Shown here: piece after piece, positions 34,988 to 46,590 of the stretch
How positions within the stretch are numbered: position 1 is the first letter of the stretch
Layout: each line of letters opens with the position of its first letter
Source: Hygrocybe punicea
Lineage: Eukaryota; Basidiomycota; Agaricomycetes; Agaricales; Hygrophoraceae
Reading direction: 5' to 3'
Length of the DNA: 64,000 nucleotides
NCBI GenBank assembly: GCA_963556145.1
Contig: OY744462.1
Span: forward strand, 6,262,001 to 6,326,000
Program-made: the position numbers and the translations under genes
Notes under the pieces: generated by a model
Databases searched by the model: none
Seen by the model: only the letters and a program-made list of their open reading frames with translations
Told to the model about the DNA's origin: nothing

Positions 34988-36522
34988 TCGTGAATAAAAG
35001 CAATCTGGGACAAAAGGGAGAAGACAAAAGGTTGTATTAGAATCGAGTACTGAGTATTACCTCTTTTCAAGCTGTAGAGTCTCACCGATCGAGATGATCC
35101 GCCGCTGAGCGGGACTTCCCGAACAAGTAAACGCGCTTCAATTTGTCCACTCGAATTTGTCTAATAACTGGTACGTGTACAAGGTGAGGCGAGGCGACCT
35201 CTAGCACTGACCCGGCCAAAGCTGCAGGTTGCATGCAATCCCTTCCACCGTTTGCTCGGATTCCATCAACAAGCTGTAAAATGCACAGCCCGACAACCAT
35301 GGAAGATCTGCCAGTCCATGTCAGCAACGTCAGAAGCCGGTGTATGTGAGGCGTTATCGTGGTACTATCTTTGGTGCACGGAGATGAACCTCATCTCAGG
35401 AACGAAGTCTAATTTATCCATCTCCCAGAGTCCCAGCGCTTGCTACCTTTGGGAGACAGTGGTTTGGTCCGCCCGGGGATTCGGGCTCTTGTGAAGCCAC
35501 GACAGACCACTGGCTCGTATTCATTGGTGAGGTTGAAAACCTTTGCCAGGGGGAAAGGCAAAACTGAAACCAGACCTTTCGTAGGAGACGCCCATGCCGA
35601 ATAATGACAGATGTTGTGGTGGAACGTGCCCCAGGGTTGCTTTCCCTTGAGAACTCGGAAGATTGTTCATCACTCTCCCGTTGGCACGTATTCCGACTTG
35701 CACATTGTGGCCACGGTATTCCATAGAGGAGGTTAGATCCTGCTGTTTATTCCTGATCTGACCTTGCTGAGACGGGTTTCGATTGATTTACTTGACCGCC
35801 AAAGTGACTGGAACAGAGTTCCGCGCTTCTCGCAAACAAATTTCCAGCGTTCATCCTTTGATTCTGCCCCTTGGTCGGTTGTAGGTCGCCCCAGATCCCT
35901 GGCTGATAACGCCACCATCCTCCAATGCAGTGATGAAATGGCACAGCGGCAGGTGCCCCCTGCACCCATACCACCTCTTTGCAGTCCGCATAGGTACCAG
36001 CCGAATTCACGCTGACTGTGCTTCAAGTTGCAAGATTGTTTCAGTCTCGGTCAACGGTCAGAGGAAGTATTTGCAAATCCTCTGGGGACATATCTGATGA
36101 CGCCCTTGACCACATCCAGGCCATAGCGTGATAGCGTACAGTGCGCACTCTCAAACACTAATATTTTCCATGCGGAGAACAACGATCGTGCTGTTGATGT
36201 ACAGCTCGAGCGCTGTCGGGTTTTCCGCACGTTTCACAGCATTCCCGCGCACTGCTTTTCCGTCACCTCGCGATCGACCATTGTAACCGTCACGGTCATA
36301 AATGTTGGTTAAGGCGACGAGGGAAATTTATACCAATGTAAGATGAAAATGAAGTATAAACACGCATAAGAATTGCACAGGTTGAAACACTGAGGCATAT
36401 TGAGGCCGATGGCAGTCACTGTTTCAATTTGGTGTTGATTCCTCACACTCACCAACAAACTTTGACAACAATTACGACGTCGGCGGGCATTTGCCACTTG
36501 GGCCTGATTATCGTACAGAACG
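34988..36522. other. Intergenic between divergent arginase and YTH genes
   Basis: About 1.5 kb. Open frames of 60-97 codons occur on both strands (for example 35733-36026 on the minus strand) but none has family features or coherent exon joins. It should contain the two promoters; an unrecognised gene is possible. Confidence 0.4.
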
Positions 36523-39269
36523 ATGTCCTCGCAGTCGGGACATCCACTCCCACCAGTGCCAGCGTCACCACCATCACCGAGCGGTGTTCGTCGTGTCCAC
36601 ACAATATCTGCGTCGTCTCGCACAGCTCGCGCAAATGCGAGGGATCCCATATCAGAAGAAACACAAGAGCAGCAGCTATGGCATGACGATGAGGTCGTCG
36701 ATCAGGATTGGATTGGCGGCGTTGGCGCCGTGGGTGAAAACACCTCTTTGCATAGGCAGAGATCTCTCCCCACTCGTTACCATCGAGGTTCGCCACTATG
36801 CCTCTTCTGCTGCTGTGTTTCTAGCTATGAGCTCACTCTTCTGAAATGAATCCCTGATCAACCTTTTGATGCTTCAGGTTTCCATGGTCAAGCAACGCAT
36901 TCTGGAAGTGTAACGCCGAAAACTTTGAACAGTCTTACTGCTATCGCGGGTCACGAAGGTGACGAAGAGGATTGGGAGCGCGATATGAGAGGCCTCAGGG
37001 ACGAAGACGTGGTGAGATAACTTCTTGGTCGTCCTCTTACTTCTTATCTCATTCCGAACGACAGTACATCAACGTTCGACCAGAGCATCCTCAACACCAA
37101 CAAGTCATGGACGCCCAGTCTTCTGGCCATTCACCCCTTTCACCTCACTTTAACTCGTCTCATGGGCCCTCACCGCCTTCAACTCTTTCTAGGCACCGGA
37201 GTCTCACCGCCGGTACTTCAAAGCCAAACCAATCAGACCTCAGACGCCGTGGCACACTCCAAGAACACAAGTCGTCAGTCACCGTTCCTCCGGTTGAACC
37301 CAGCCCCAGTCCGCCTAACGCTGAAGACGACTATACGCAAGAAGATGAAGAATATTCATATTACCAGCAACACGGTCAAGGGCAGTATCCTACCAGCACG
37401 ATGGGTCGGTCATCACCTTGGAACCCGGCTGGGGAATGGACAGCTGCCACCGGATCCAACAACCATGCTACCATGGATGACGTTCAACTTGCGCTCCGCG
37501 CCCTCGAGATTTCGAGCAACAACCAAATGTACACCTCCAAGAATGCTAACTATCCGGCAGGCTCGTCCACTCACCCTCCGCGGTTTACCCTCAACCAACC
37601 TCCACCTGGCCAAACGCAAGGTGTCCGCAACACCAATAACGGACATGGTAACGGCAACACTGCTGGCAACAGTTCTGCTCGCAAATTGCCAGCTGGATCC
37701 GACTTTGATGGTCGCAAGACACCATTGGCACCGGCACCAACCTCTGTCTACGGCCCCCCACTGGGGCACTCGGTGCAACAACAGCATCCACAGCAACATC
37801 AGTCCCAACATCAACGTGCATTGACTGAAAGGGATGATCGCCTCGTTTCCAATTCGGGTTCTGGATACCGGGATCAGAAGGACAGAATTTTGGGCGGACG
37901 GGCGTCAAATCCGAATTTGCAGTATGCTTATGAGCAACAGGCCAAGTCAGGCACCATACCGGACGTACCGCCTATTCCGGCGCAGTACCTCTCGCAACAG
38001 CAGCAGCAGCAGCAACAACCGCAAGTTGGGGCTCCCAGGTTAGGCGTTGTGGCATTCGGGCAAGGTCAGGCCCAAGGAGGATCCGGTCAACAACCTCAAG
38101 GATATCTCAACTCTGCTATCGATGTTCCGTCCTTGATCGCTGCGAAAGGGTACAATCCTGCGCATTTTGACATCAGACCACAGTTTGTACGTGCTCCACA
38201 GCGCCGATATTTCCAAGAACCAATCTCTAATGATTGTTCAAAGGCTCGGTTTTTTGTCATCAAGTCGTATACAGAGGACGATGTCCACAAGTCATTGAAA
38301 TATGAGATTTGGAGCTCTACTGATCCTGGGAATAAGAGGCTCGATAAGGCTTTCAAGGAAACCGCTGGAAGAGGATCCATTTATCTGTTCTTCAGTGTTA
38401 ATGCGAGGTGCGACGACATCACTCTATGCATTGATCGATTGTATTTAATCAGTCTTATAGCGGTCACTTCTGTGGAATGGCTGAAATGTTGACTCCAGTA
38501 AGGACCCGTAACGATTTGGGGAGTTATCGTTGATGTTGGTGCAGGTCGACTACACTCGAAGCAGTACGGTATGGGCCTCTGACAAGTGGAAGGGGGTATT
38601 CAAAGTACGCTGGATTTTTGTTCGCGATATCCCCAACGTCAATCTACGTCACATTAAACTGAAGTGAGGATCGTCTTGAATCTTGTTCACCTGCCCCCCC
38701 ACTCCCGAATTGACACCTTGTTGTCATCTAGCAACACCCAAGAACGCAAGCCGGTTACGAACTCGCGGGATACGCAGGAACTATTGCCTGATGCTGGACA
38801 AGAGATGCTCAGGATCTTCCATACACATCCTGCCAGGACATCCCTTCTCCAAGACTTTGCCTTCTACGAGGTAAGTCGACGTGGGCTTGTCATTTCTCCT
38901 TTCAACCAATAACGCCCGACGAAGCTGCAGGCTATCCAGAAGATACAAGTCCAGGGAGGCCAGTCTTCGCCAACTCAGTCACCCAACCTATCTGCTCACT
39001 CTCCGCAACCGCAACCCCTCCCAGCCGCGACACAACACCAACCCAACCCATTCAGCATGATTTCGATGGGAAACCCGAACGCGCTAGCGTACCAGATGCC
39101 GCAGATGACACCCATGATGCAAATGCAGTTGCAGATGAATATGGGTGGTGTGGGCCCATCACAGTTCCCATCGCAGGCTATGCATGAGAGTGTCATGCGA
39201 CACTCGAGTCCGAGTCCGCCGGGACAACCTGTCAATGGGCAGGGTTTCATGGGCATGCCTGGGTTCTAG
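36523..39269 (+). CDS. YTH-domain m6A RNA reader (YTHDF-like)
   Basis: Cytoplasmic-type reader of N6-methyladenosine. The ATG at 36523 gives MSSQSGHPLPPVPASPPSP. A disordered arm of about 500 residues, rich in Gln, Pro, Ser and Asn, includes a polyQ stretch from CAG repeats near 37995. The YTH domain is split by introns: ARFFVIKSYTEDDVHKSLKY, YEIWSSTDPGNKRLDKAF, SIYLFFSVNASGHFCGMAEM, VWASDKWKGVFKVRWIFV and RHIKL|NNTQERKPVTNSRDTQE. Trp residues in IWSS, VWAS and KWKG stand where the m6A-binding cage is expected. A Met/Gln/Pro-rich tail ends at 39269. The architecture (long low-complexity arm then YTH) is that of the YTHDF group. Identity is firm; the partner methyltransferase is not in the window. 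Confidence 0.92.
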
Positions 39270-40416
39270 GACTTGATGAAGGTATGGAAAAAAAGAGACG
39301 AGGATGTGGATGTATGGGAAAAAAAAAGAAAACGGCTGAAGGGTACTCAAAACTATGATTTTTTTTGCTAACATTTTTTGTATAGATGTATGTCTCTGTT
39401 ATGAGGAGGGACGAGGGTGTCGCTCGATTTCTTTTTTGAATATGCTTTCCTCCATATCTTTCTCGTTGGTTCATGTACACTACGCGTTAGGTGCCCGCTG
39501 ACAGCTATTATTACCAGCCTGCTGATTTGTTTACAATTCCTTTATCCTGCATTACGGATCTGGACAAGGGACAGTAAATGGACGTTGTTCTCTATCCTGT
39601 ATTGCAATGACCAACATTGTATATCTTTCTCATTACCTGAAGCAAGTAAAATTATTAGCGTAAGTATTTTCCTGGCCGACTGAAATGCAGCAACCACCGT
39701 CCCCGGTGTGAGGTCCATTGTTTCCCGTGTCCTCGACCAGTGCTTTGGCAGCAAGATCCCACTCCACCAGCATTGAAGTCGGACAGCTTTGCCACGGGAC
39801 ATCACCCCCTCCTCCAACGCAGAGTTGGAATGGCACCCCAGTTCTGGGGTAAGTAGCATGGAGGTGATCATTGCATGTGGTGGAGAGGCCTCAGTGGTGT
39901 CAGGTAGGCGGAGAAAGGTGAAGTGGGGAGGCAAGTGTACGACAAGTTCTGCCCGTTGCAATTGGAGGTTGTTGGAGTCCAAGATGCATGCGGATCTGAG
40001 ACGGAGGAGGGTGTCTGTGTTGGCCTCAGGTGTGGCAGGACTCGGAAGTGCTACGCACACAGAGTCTCAGACCAGGCAGGAGGCTGAGCTCGTCCTTACT
40101 CTGCAGGGGCAGACGGCTTGGATGACAGGACATCCCAATTCCCAGTTCCAAAGTTCCGCAACGCACCAGCACAAATCAGCGAGCTTGTTGGAAAGGCAGG
40201 AAGGTGACAGAACAGACAACAGAACATTGTACTTCGTTTATCAACAAGCCAGAATTATAATATTATTTCGGTAGCCCTCGAGCTCGAGGACCAGGTTCGC
40301 CGTGTAATTTCTTGCTCTGCCAGAGACATTACATCGCCGATGTAAGCTTGAGCGTGTCTGAAGCCAACTTCAAGTTACGACTTTCCCGCTAAACCAAATG
40401 CACGAGTCCACTCCGC
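39270..40416. other. Intergenic, no supportable gene
   Basis: About 1.15 kb. Frames near 39542-40060 (minus) and 39789-40274 (plus) overlap each other and resemble nothing known. Probably YTH 3' end plus TilS promoter. Confidence 0.45.
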
Positions 40417-42387
40417 ATGCCTGTTCTTCCCATCTCCAAGCATGAATTTCTGCAAATGTTCCAAAGGTGCACTCCCCCAATTGGCTTGAATACAAAAGTT
40501 GGTATGGTTCTCCTATTCTAGTCGTTGCTCGTTGCCGTTAAACAGTTCTGTTTGTAGCTGTCGCTAACTCTGGCGGACCAGATTCAACGTGTCTACTCTT
40601 TCTAATAAATCGCTGCGTCACGGAGGGGGCTAACCTCCCTCAATCTCAGGCTGTAGTCTCCTTAACAGTTGACCACTGTCTACAAGTCTCGTCATCTGCA
40701 ATGGCAGAGCAATCCGCTGCCACGGCTGCGTCTTTGGGAGTAGAACACTTTACAATACCCATTCCATGGTCGAATCCGCCATTTCCTGACCGGCCTCCAA
40801 CAGGCAAAGCCTTCGAGCGCATTGCACGAGATGCACGGCATCACGTTCTGTTCCATGCCATGACCCGTGTCGGCGCGAAAGTACTCGCATTTGGGCACCA
40901 CGCCGACGACCAAGTGGAGACATCACTGATGCGATTAGGAAGACAGACAACCGAACTTGGGGCTGGGGGCATGAGACGTTGCCGAAGATGGGGTATGGGA
41001 TTCGGAAGGGATGTTGGATCGCTTGGCTGGGCTGGACACGAAGGGATGGATCGGTGGATATTGCGTCCGCTTCTGGACGTCAGTAAAGTGAGTTATCAAG
41101 TTTGACTGCTACACTGTCCAAGTAACCTTTGTGCGTTACAATAGGAAAGAATACTTGCTACCTGTGAGGAGCACGGCTTGGAGTATGTGAACGACCCGAC
41201 GAACTTCCAGCCAGAAACTACTCTTCGAAATGCTATCCGTCAAATGTTGACCAAGGAAAGAAGCCAGCAACATGTAGGACAGGTGCGCAACAAGAATTCC
41301 GAGTTGTTATGAACTGAGCATGACGCATGTCCTAGCCAGGTCTCACTCCCGGAACTATTCCCATTGAGATTAAAGAACAATTGACAAAAATCGAAACAGC
41401 TGTACGAGCTGTCAACCTTGATGTCTTTGGCGGGCGGGAGCGACTACGAGCTGCCGTGAAGATACTCTCCTTGCGCATGGAAGACATTGATAACCAAGGT
41501 CCGAGTTATATTTCTACAAGAAGCATCATTTCATAAACAAGCAAAATCATCTAGTCGACTGTCATCTCCACCGTCACCGCTTCAAGTCCCCGTCTGGAAC
41601 TTTCTTGCTCTCTACTCGTAACCTAACCGCCATGCACGATAGCACTGTCCGCACAGCCATGATCTTGCGTATCTTGCGATATGTCTCGTTCCATCCATGG
41701 GGGTCTATTCGAGCGGATGGCAACCGAAGACGATCTAGTATACAACAAATTGTTCAGAAAGTCTGGAACACGTATCCGTCGCCCACGCATCAAAGGGTAT
41801 TTGTGGCTGGAGGGGGCGTCTTATGGACCCCTGTTCTCGTGGACGTGCATGGGAGGATCAGAATGCCAGATCAAGTGCAACAGCATGGGAAAATGGTGGG
41901 AGAGGGGTTGGCTTGGTTGGCATCCAGACAGCCGCCACTTCACAGCGACAGGATACTGAAAATGGGAATGACGGACCCTTTACACCTTGACTTGACCAGG
42001 ATGTTGGCCGAGATCGTGGCAAAGTCACCAAGAAGTTCCGACCCAATGTTGGTTCTGTATGACTGCCGATTTCTTCTGCGTTTCAACGTCGGTTTGATGC
42101 CCGGAGAGATTGCCAGTTCCATCACAGGCCCTCGATGTGAGGGTGAAATTGTAGTCGAGCCCCGGTCGAGGTGGTACTGGCCCACAGTTATTTGGCGAAG
42201 GGCAGGAAAAGGGGATAAAGTACTGGCTTCAGACATTTCGGATGGGGATTGGAATACTCCCGAGATCATCACGCAGGATTGGAAGCGCTGGGGCGAATGT
42301 CATCCAGAGAAGGATGAGGGTCATCAAAGGAACAGTGAACGACAATGGATCCACATGGAGTGGATCCGGTCGTTGCAAGCAGCGTGA
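40417..42387 (+). CDS. tRNA(Ile)-lysidine synthase (TilS-like), probably mitochondrial
   Basis: PP-loop ATPase that changes C34 of a CAU-anticodon tRNA-Ile to lysidine so it reads AUA. The ATG at 40417 (MPVLPISKHEFLQMFQR) splits by an intron into NTKVAVANSGGPDSTCLLFL, with the PP-loop SGGPDS. Then VSLTVDHCLQVSSSAMAE, KVLAFGHHADDQVETSLMRL and RWILRPLLDVSK|ERILATC are standard TilS blocks; YVNDPTNFQPETTLRNAIR matches the D-P-[TS]-N...R-N-x-[IL]-R motif. The C-terminal 350 residues are less conserved, as in other fungal homologues. In eukaryotes this enzyme should act in an organelle; an N-terminal targeting peptide is not obvious, so location is inference. Length about 550 residues. Confidence 0.87.
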
Positions 42388-42555
42388 TCATAACCATTAC
42401 TTGGATTGGCACCGAGCCAGTTTATTTATTATGAACAATAGGGCCGCCAACCTTGCATTATTATTTCCTTAATGTTTCTATGGGGTAAAGAATCTGATGA
42501 CATGAATGCAAATTTTTGGCAATGATCCACTGCAAGATGATCTCCGTTTCGGTAA

Positions 42556-44376
42556 TTATTGAGCGAATTTGAAGCTGTGGCTTTGCATCTGCAATGACTC
42601 TATCAATGGCCTGGAAGACGAGTGTCGATGTTAGGACTCACCGTGATTTCTCCACCTCGATAGCTGCCTCTCTTCTTCTTGTTCTTTTCCTTGCGGAACC
42701 CGGCACCGCGGGTGACGATGAGGTCTTGGTGCGCTCTTTGACCATAATCGTTACTTGGGCCAGCCTTCGTGCACGCCCAGTCTATAATCAACCAATCTAA
42801 CAAGAGGGGAAATGCACACCTTGGCTTCGTATCTATTATCTTGCACTGGATTTACCACCTTGTCAGGGTTGACCCTCTTGAAGGGTGTGTTTTGCTTACG
42901 ACCCGGTTTTCCATTGCTCTCTTGTACTCTTCCGGTGGACTGGGAGCCTGGCTGCCTGTCTGGAATGGTTTTGACTGCAGCCGTCGTCACAGCACCGCCA
43001 TTCTCTGCCGTTCGTCGCTTCTTGGTCACCTTGACTGCATCGCCATCGTGATCCGAGCCAGTGACTATGACAGATGCTGTAGATTCCTCGATGTTACGTT
43101 TCTTGCTCTTGCCCTCGCCCGGCATCGATTTGTTGATGGAGCCTTTCATAGTTTGTTTCGGTTCTTTGTTTGATTTCACCTTTGATTTCAGATTTTTTGG
43201 CAAGGAAGCACCCGGGTCTGGATCTGAGTCCAAGTCCGCATGGGGACTAGAGTTTGACGAATCCGATGAGGCCGCAGGGCTCGGTAGGGATTGATTTTGG
43301 GCCGATTTCGCCGCTTTCCTTCTCTTATTCGCCTTGGTATCTTCTTGACTAGTGCTCGAACCAGAAGAACTCTCTTCATCGTGGATATCCTTTGCCCTCT
43401 TTGTTGTCGCATTCTTCACAAATTTTGCATTCTCATCCGAACTTGAATCAGAGCTGCATTCACTGGCAGAATCGCTTTCGGAAGCCAGAGTCTGACTCGA
43501 AGCGCGCTCGAGTGAAGCCTGCAACACGGATTTGTTAGTCTTTACAGACTTCTTTACAGATTTTTTGGACTTGGTTTCGGGTGTAGGTGATTTGGTACTG
43601 GAGTCGTCACCTGAATTTCGTGTCTGTTGTCAACAAGTTGTTTTGTGTCATGTCATGTATAAGCACTCTACGTACTCGATTGATCTGAATCCGACTTGGA
43701 GTCATCTGTCGAAGGTGACCCTTTCCATTTCCATTATGTTAGTCACACATGCAGAACGGTTAAATTTGTCCATGTGCTCACCTTGCGAAGACATGCCCAT
43801 TGATACCTGGTGAGTCGCATCCGATGATTCTGGGCTTGCGGGCTCTGACGATATGGAATCCCCTTTGGAAGCGAAAGCTTTTGTCGTCTTCGTGGGCTTC
43901 GAAAAAGGGTCTACTGAGTCAGAGTCGGAAGAAGAGTCTGACGAATCAGAACTAGAATCGTCTGACGAAGCTGGGTGGTTTTAAACGTCAAGACGAGAGG
44001 GACTGTCAAAAAAAAAAACTTGCCATCGGAATTACTGTCAGCCCTTGACGGTTCACTGTGACAATTGGTATGAACAGCGATGCATACGAGACATTACGCT
44101 CCGGTACACTCACCAGGCCTTGAGGTCTTTCACCGCACACTGGAGCTTCCATTCTGTCCATTCCTTGATAATTCTGTCCAATGGAGGACTTTTTACCTCT
44201 GAATCATCTTTGAGGACGACCAGGTGCTTCACAGCTCTTTGGAGAACCCGAGCAACCTTTGTGTGAGATTGCTGGATAAGAAATGTATGGATCAACCTGT
44301 ACGTTGCTAGAAGACGTGACAACTTTGAAGAATATTGCAAACAATTGCAAGACGTACACGCAAGGTTGCTGTCCAT
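42556..44376 (-). CDS. SRP40: SRP40/NOPP140 (NOLC1-like) nucleolar phosphoprotein
   Basis: Nucleolar chaperone that shuttles snoRNPs and binds RNA polymerase I factors. The first exon, with ATG at 44376, is tiny and splices to STYRLIHTFLIQQSHTKVAR, a LisH-like helix. Further exons hold alternating acidic Ser runs (SDSASECSSDSSSDEN) and Lys/Arg/Pro blocks, the classic NOPP140 pattern of casein-kinase-2 sites. The end is diagnostic: NTPFKRVNPDKVVNPVQDNR, then YGQRAHQDLIVTRGAGF, RKEKNKKKRGSYRGGEIT and, after the last intron, MQSHSFKFAQ. Intron positions in the Ser-rich middle are approximate. The gene is divergent from lumazine synthase with only 76 bp between the two start codons. Confidence 0.87.
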
Positions 44377-44452
44377 TTTTCCGAGTGTACCAGTAGCGTG
44401 CACCCTCAAAATCAACATTCTCGAAATTCTCACGCACGCTGTGACTCAAACC
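44377..44452. promoter_or_regulatory. Very short bidirectional promoter, SRP40/RIB4
   Basis: Only 76 bp lie between the start codons of SRP40 (minus) and lumazine synthase (plus). Promoter elements must lie here or inside the first exons and introns. Confidence 0.6.
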
Positions 44453-45131
<679 letters not shown>

Positions 45132-45251
45132 AGTGAACAAAAGAAACCGTCGCCTGTATCTTAAGCCTGTTTATTGTTATTTCATGCGGATGATTGTGTA
45201 TTCGACGGCAACAAGCAACCACTTCTGCTTGGACAGGTACACAATACTGAA

Positions 45252-46440
45252 ATGAAAAAAAAGGCAAGGTCACCATCGGTATTCAAGAAATACACTGATT
45301 TACTATGCCCAGATCCTCTTAATGGGTGCTTCGGGGAGCGGCAAGACGTCGATGCGCTCTCTCATTTTGTGAGTATCCTTCACACCAAAGACCTCGGCGG
45401 GGGGGACCAGACTCAAGCAGCTATCTGCGTCAAGCTCAAACAATCCTTCGTCCTTGACCTCTCGCTTAGGCGCAACCATCGACGTCGAACAAAATCATGT
45501 CCGCTTTCTCGGGGATCTCATTCTCAATCTCTGGGACTGCGGCGGCCAAGACTCGTTCATGGACTCCTACCTCACCACCCAGCGCTCAACCATTTTCCAG
45601 CATGTTGGTGTCATGATCTACGTATTCGACGTTGAATCACGCGAGATGCACAAGGACTTGGAGTACTATCGTGACTGTTTGGATGGGCTAAATCAGTTCA
45701 GTCCTGAGGCTGTTGTCTTTCTTCTTGTACACAAGATGGATCTCGTCAGGGGCACGAAGAGTGTTGTATTCGACAAGAAGAAGGGGGAACTTCAGCTCGC
45801 CAGTGGTGACATTAGTCCTATGGTGTTTGGGACGAGCATATACGACGAGAGCTTATATAAGGTCAGTCAATCGTCATTTGCATACGTTCTGCACGTACCC
45901 TTGATTGACGGGATTCTATTAGGCATGGTCGAGCATTGTGCACACCCTGATTCCCAACGGAGCCGTGCTCACAAAACATCTGACAACTTTTGCAGAAGCT
46001 TGCAGCGCCACAGAAGTCATCCTCTTCGAACGCACCACCTTCCTGGTTATCGCTACTTCCAAGGCCTCCTCGGCCACCCCAGCCGACGATTTCGCTGATT
46101 CCAAAGACTCAGAACCCGTTACCCATGAGCTTGACCCCACACGGTACGAGCGCACTTCAGAGCTCATCAAGGCGTTCAAGCAGTCCTGCTCGCGCGTCCG
46201 GGAGGAATTCCACTCCTTGGAGATGGAATTGTCCGACTTCACAGCTGTGCTGGATGAGATGACTAGAAACACCTACGTCATGATCATTGTGCACGATCCC
46301 ACCATAGGTGCTTTGCTCACCCTATCCGGCAGGGGATTGCTGACAATATACTTGCAGAGACGGCAGCGTTGAAGATGAACATTCGAATGGCTCGAGGGAA
46401 ATTCGAAGAATTACAAGGAGGAACCTTCGCAACTCCTTGA
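45252..46440 (+). CDS. GTR1: Rag-family GTPase GTR1 (RagA/B type)
   Basis: Vacuolar/lysosomal GTPase that signals amino acids to TORC1 with its GTR2 partner. The first exon has only four codons (MKKK) and ends at a likely GC-AG intron (AAG|GCAAGG...GCCCAG), giving ILLMGASGSGKTSMRSLIF with the P-loop. Then RLGATIDVEQNHVRFLGDLI, LNLWDCGGQDSFMDSY (switch II), VIYVFDVES and LLVHKMDLVRG, where human RagA has HKMDLV; the guanine-binding H-K-M-D is conserved. The C-terminal roadblock part contains ATEVILFERTTFLVIA and LIKAFKQSCSRVREEFHSLE. The last intron joins DPTI to ETAALKMNIRMARGKFEELQ. About 340 residues. Confidence 0.92.
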
Positions 46441-46590
46441 TACTTTCTTTACGCTCTCTCTTCCTGTTTATCTATCGTTCGACGACAACAATTTTTATAT
46501 CAACTATCATACGTTCCAATTGCGGCCTCGGCAGAATATATGTCTGCGAGAAGCGATTATACAATACAAAGTACATCGACAGCAAGGTCG

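Noticed and set aside
35733..36026. Minus-strand 97-codon frame between arginase and YTH genes
   Set aside because: No family resemblance, opposite strand is also open, no splice partner.
39542..40274. Overlapping frames on both strands between YTH and TilS genes
   Set aside because: Mutually overlapping and featureless; also compared with 35.8-36.0 kb for a shared repeat, but the similarity ('tcctccaa.gcag...gaatggcac') is too short to call.
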